From positions 1 through 15,138 of the forward strand of contig CAJXAZ010000021.1 of the NCBI GenBank assembly GCA_913050015.1: a stretch of DNA of 15,138 nucleotides. The letters are read 5' to 3'. This DNA is from an uncultured Gammaproteobacteria bacterium (GTDB taxonomy: Bacteria > Pseudomonadota > Gammaproteobacteria > Magnimaribacterales > D2472). Below the pieces are notes generated by a model. That model was not told where the DNA came from and did not search any database. It saw only the letters and a list, made by a program, of their open reading frames with translations. The number at the start of each line of letters is the position of its first letter. The stretch's first letter is position 1. The translations under genes and the position numbers were made by a program. Positions 12,586 through 15,138 of the stretch are shown one piece after another.

Positions 12586-15066
12586 ATGAAAACTCAAAAA
12601 TTATTTTTTATATTATCCATATTTTTTATGGCCTATGGCTTAACAGCATTCACTCCAAGCATTCAAGCAGATACATCTGAAGATGAAAAGCAAGAAACAT
12701 CCGAAGCAAGTAAAGAAGATTCTGATGATGAAAAGAAATCTGGCAAGAAGGATAAAAAGAAAGAATATGAAACAATTGAAGAGTTTTTGGAAGATGGTGA
12801 ATATTTAGCTATTGATGGGTTTATGAATATTATCCATGAAACAGAAAAGGATAAATATTTTTTAGTACTTGAGGATAGTCAGCTTAATAAAGAATTTATT
12901 TACTTTCCATATATCTTAAATGGTCCTCAGGATGTTGGTGCATTCGGCGGGTCAATGGGAGATGGGTCCATCCTTGAATTTAGAAAATTTAAAGATGATA
13001 TAGGCTTATATAAAATTAATACTAAATATACTTATGACGATTCAAATGCGATATCACAGTCACAACTTACTAATATTATCGAAGCCTTTATGGGCAGATT
13101 TAAGGTTGTCGTTAAGGAAGAAGGTAAGTTTATTATAAATGTAGATAAATTATTTCTAAGCGAGATGCTAGAGGGAATAACGCCCAATATACCTAAAGAA
13201 TATATGGAATATTATGATTTAAACCTAGGAAGAATGGATAAGGCAAAAACATTTATAAATGATGTAAGAAATTATTCTAAAAATACAGCTGTAGAAGTTA
13301 ATTATGGGTTCTTCAATCCAAAACCAAAAGCAGGTGCTCCAATAGATGCAGTTGCTGATGTTAGATATACATATATCTCAGTAAGGCATTCATTTATAGA
13401 GATGCCTGATGATAATTTTGAATCAAGAATAGCAGATCAAAGAATCGGATATTTTTCGGAAAAGGTAACAGACCTCTCTTCTTATGACACATACCCTGCT
13501 AGAGATTTAATGAACAGATGGAGATTAGTTAAAAAGGATCCAGGGGCTGAGCTATCAGAGCCTGTAGAGCCAATAGTTTACTGGGTTGAAAACTCAACAC
13601 CTGAGGAAATAAGACCATTTGTAGTTAAAGGTATTGAGGGATGGAATGCTGCTTTTGAGCAAGCTGGCTTTAAAAATGCAGTTGTTGCAAAAATCCAACC
13701 GGATGATGCGGAATGGGATGCAGGAGATGTTGAGTACAATGTAGTTCGATGGGCCTCAACTCCTAATCCTCAATTTTCAGGATATGGCCCAAGTATTGCC
13801 AATCCAAGAACAGGTGAGATTATCGCTGCAGATATAGTCCAAGAATTTAGTGCTATTAAAAGAGGATATGCTTTAAGAAAATTATGGGGATACTCTGAAG
13901 ATAACGATCCTTTAGAACAATGGATAATTTCATTAACAATGCATGAGGTTGGTCATACACTTGGCCTAAGACATAATTTTAAATCAAGTTGGATTTATGA
14001 TGCTAAAGAGATTCATGACGTATCAATAACAGGGAAAAGTCATATTGGCTCTGTCATGGATTATGATCCAATTAATTTAGCCCCAGCAGGAACTAAGCAA
14101 GGAAACTTCTTCCCACATGCTCCAGGTATTTATGATAGATGGGCTATAGAATTTGGATATACCCCGAATCTAACTCCAGAGGAGAAATCAGAAATATTAT
14201 CTAAGTCTTCTATCCCTGAATATATATTTGGAACTGATGGCGATGCTATGAGTTCCCCTGGAAGAAATGTTGATCCAAGAGCAAAAAGATATGATCTATC
14301 AGGTGACCCTGTTACCTATACATCTGAGAGAATGGAAATTATTGATGCAAAAATTATAGAACTACCTTCAATATTTCTTAAAGATGGCAAAACATCAACT
14401 GAATTTAGATCGGCTTTCTTAAGTTTAACAAGAGAAAAAGGTAGGTTTATGGAAGGCGTCTCAAGATTAATTGGTGGTGTCTACTCTAATAGAATGGTGA
14501 CGGATCAAAATAGTGAACTTACTCCATTTGAGGCTGTTGCTTATGAAGATCAAAAAAGAGCAATGAATTTAATAACTTCCAAACTATTAGCTAATGATGC
14601 CTTTGTATTTGACGAAAATTTATTAAAGAATCTTCAAAACCAAAAGAGAGCAGCATACAGTAGCCAGGAAAGAGGAAATGAAGATCCTCAATTACATAAG
14701 CTTGTTATTAGAATGCAAGGAACTGTCTTAGCTCACATTTTACATCCAGATGTAATGATGCGACTTATAGATAGTTCTCAGTATGGCAATACCTATATGC
14801 CATCTGAAGTTCTTAACGATCTTTTTGAAGGTATTTTTGTTGCCAAGGAAACTCCTAATACTTTTAAAATGAATCTTCAATCAAGATATGTTGATGCATT
14901 AATAGAAGGTCTAAGCGATGAAGATTATGATGAGATTTCAAGATCAGCTATCTATGCTTCTCTAGTTAAAATTAAAACATTTACAAAAACTTCTTATGGA
15001 AATAAAGGAGCTAAGGATCATTTTAGATTTGTAAATTGGAAGATTGAAAAAGCTTTAGAACTTTAA
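12586..15066 (+). CDS. Secreted zinc-dependent metalloprotease, DUF5117/DUF4953 type
   Basis: An 826-residue protein with a signal peptide (about 1-28) followed by a highly charged Asp/Glu/Lys/Ser linker (29-60). The region from about 70 to 300 reads like DUF5117. The catalytic part has the full metzincin-style motif HEVGHTLGLRH (H453, E454, H457, H463), followed 28 residues later by SVMDY (M491), a likely Met-turn. The C-terminal half (about 500-826) is long and mostly helical, as in DUF4953 proteins. Family knowledge: these are uncharacterised periplasmic or surface proteases common in Bacteroidetes and in some proteobacteria that carry many TonB receptors. All catalytic residues are present, so it should be active. 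A ribosome site AGGA lies 7 bases before the ATG. The charged linker might span the cell wall or periplasm or bind a partner; that is inference. Confidence 0.9.
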   Translation: MKTQKLFFILSIFFMAYGLTAFTPSIQADTSEDEKQETSEASKEDSDDEKKSGKKDKKKEYETIEEFLEDGEYLAIDGFMNIIHETEKDKYFLVLEDSQLNKEFIYFPYILNGPQDVGAFGGSMGDGSILEFRKFKDDIGLYKINTKYTYDDSNAISQSQLTNIIEAFMGRFKVVVKEEGKFIINVDKLFLSEMLEGITPNIPKEYMEYYDLNLGRMDKAKTFINDVRNYSKNTAVEVNYGFFNPKPKAGAPIDAVADVRYTYISVRHSFIEMPDDNFESRIADQRIGYFSEKVTDLSSYDTYPARDLMNRWRLVKKDPGAELSEPVEPIVYWVENSTPEEIRPFVVKGIEGWNAAFEQAGFKNAVVAKIQPDDAEWDAGDVEYNVVRWASTPNPQFSGYGPSIANPRTGEIIAADIVQEFSAIKRGYALRKLWGYSEDNDPLEQWIISLTMHEVGHTLGLRHNFKSSWIYDAKEIHDVSITGKSHIGSVMDYDPINLAPAGTKQGNFFPHAPGIYDRWAIEFGYTPNLTPEEKSEILSKSSIPEYIFGTDGDAMSSPGRNVDPRAKRYDLSGDPVTYTSERMEIIDAKIIELPSIFLKDGKTSTEFRSAFLSLTREKGRFMEGVSRLIGGVYSNRMVTDQNSELTPFEAVAYEDQKRAMNLITSKLLANDAFVFDENLLKNLQNQKRAAYSSQERGNEDPQLHKLVIRMQGTVLAHILHPDVMMRLIDSSQYGNTYMPSEVLNDLFEGIFVAKETPNTFKMNLQSRYVDALIEGLSDEDYDEISRSAIYASLVKIKTFTKTSYGNKGAKDHFRFVNWKIEKALEL

Positions 15067-15138
15067 GCCTTCTTTTAGTAAGAGCTTCTTTTTTGTTATA
15101 GCGCCTCCAGGGGCGCTGTAACCACCAATATCACCATT
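15055..15138 (-). CDS. Probable C-terminal end of a further minus-strand gene, partial
   Basis: A minus-strand frame is open from the window edge to a TAA at 15057-15055, giving 27 residues that include GDIGGYSAPGG and end LLLKEGLKF. It overlaps the last 12 bases of the metalloprotease gene, as convergent genes here often nearly do (4-base gap at 11714-11717). The Gly-rich turn and the Lys/Leu tail look protein-like, and the local rise in GC fits Gly/Ala/Pro codons. Only 84 bases are visible, so no family can be named and a chance open frame is possible. Confidence 0.4.
   Translation of the reverse strand, partial: NGDIGGYSAPGGAITKKKLLLKEGLKF

Noticed and set aside
15101..15118. GC-rich hairpin AGCGCC/GGCGCT as a terminator
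   Set aside because: No T run follows it on either strand; it fits a coding stretch of the partial gene.

Overview
This is an AT-rich, tightly packed stretch of a Gram-negative bacterial chromosome. Most genes lie on the minus strand with overlaps or gaps of 0-10 bases. The outer-membrane TonB-dependent receptor, several secreted proteins and a large secreted metalloprotease point to a free-living, probably marine, streamlined proteobacterium. From memory of the families, ThrS, CysS, FolE, Maf and the QueD-like protein look most like alphaproteobacterial versions, while an AT-rich genome with such receptors would also fit SAR86-type gammaproteobacteria. The sequence alone does not settle this. 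I saw no insertion sequence, integrase, phage gene, CRISPR array or antisense defence module.

Layout, left to right. (1) 1-1643: N-terminal two-thirds or so of a TonB-dependent receptor, minus strand, cut by the window edge. (2) 1761-5744: a minus-strand operon, transcribed as membrane-anchored alpha/beta hydrolase -> thrS -> yidD. (3) 5783-5857: tRNA-Arg(CCU) on the plus strand, diverging from that operon around a palindromic ATTATAAT that offers a -10 box on both strands. (4) 5864-7077: a terminator and a two-gene minus-strand operon for small secreted proteins, one NTF2-like and one built of two tandem repeats. (5) 7177-10212: the overlapping minus-strand run folE -> maf -> queD-like -> cysS. 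(6) 10304-11017: a divergent crotonase, back to back with a plus-strand YcbL-type metallo-beta-lactamase-fold hydrolase (11057-11713). (7) 11718-12518: a short-chain dehydrogenase converging on that hydrolase. (8) 12586-15066: a secreted metzincin-like zinc protease of the DUF5117/DUF4953 type. (9) The right edge holds the probable 3' end of one more minus-strand gene.

How the genes fit together. FolE makes 7,8-dihydroneopterin triphosphate, the substrate of QueD/PTPS enzymes. A QueD-family protein with altered zinc ligands is encoded two genes downstream, with the pyrophosphatase Maf between them, so this is a plausible pterin or modified-nucleotide module translated together with cysS. Two aminoacyl-tRNA synthetases and a tRNA give the window a translation theme, and the ThrRS carries a disrupted editing-site motif. 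The receptor, the two secreted proteins and the protease make up an envelope or periplasmic set. No intergenic stretch exceeds about 160 bases.
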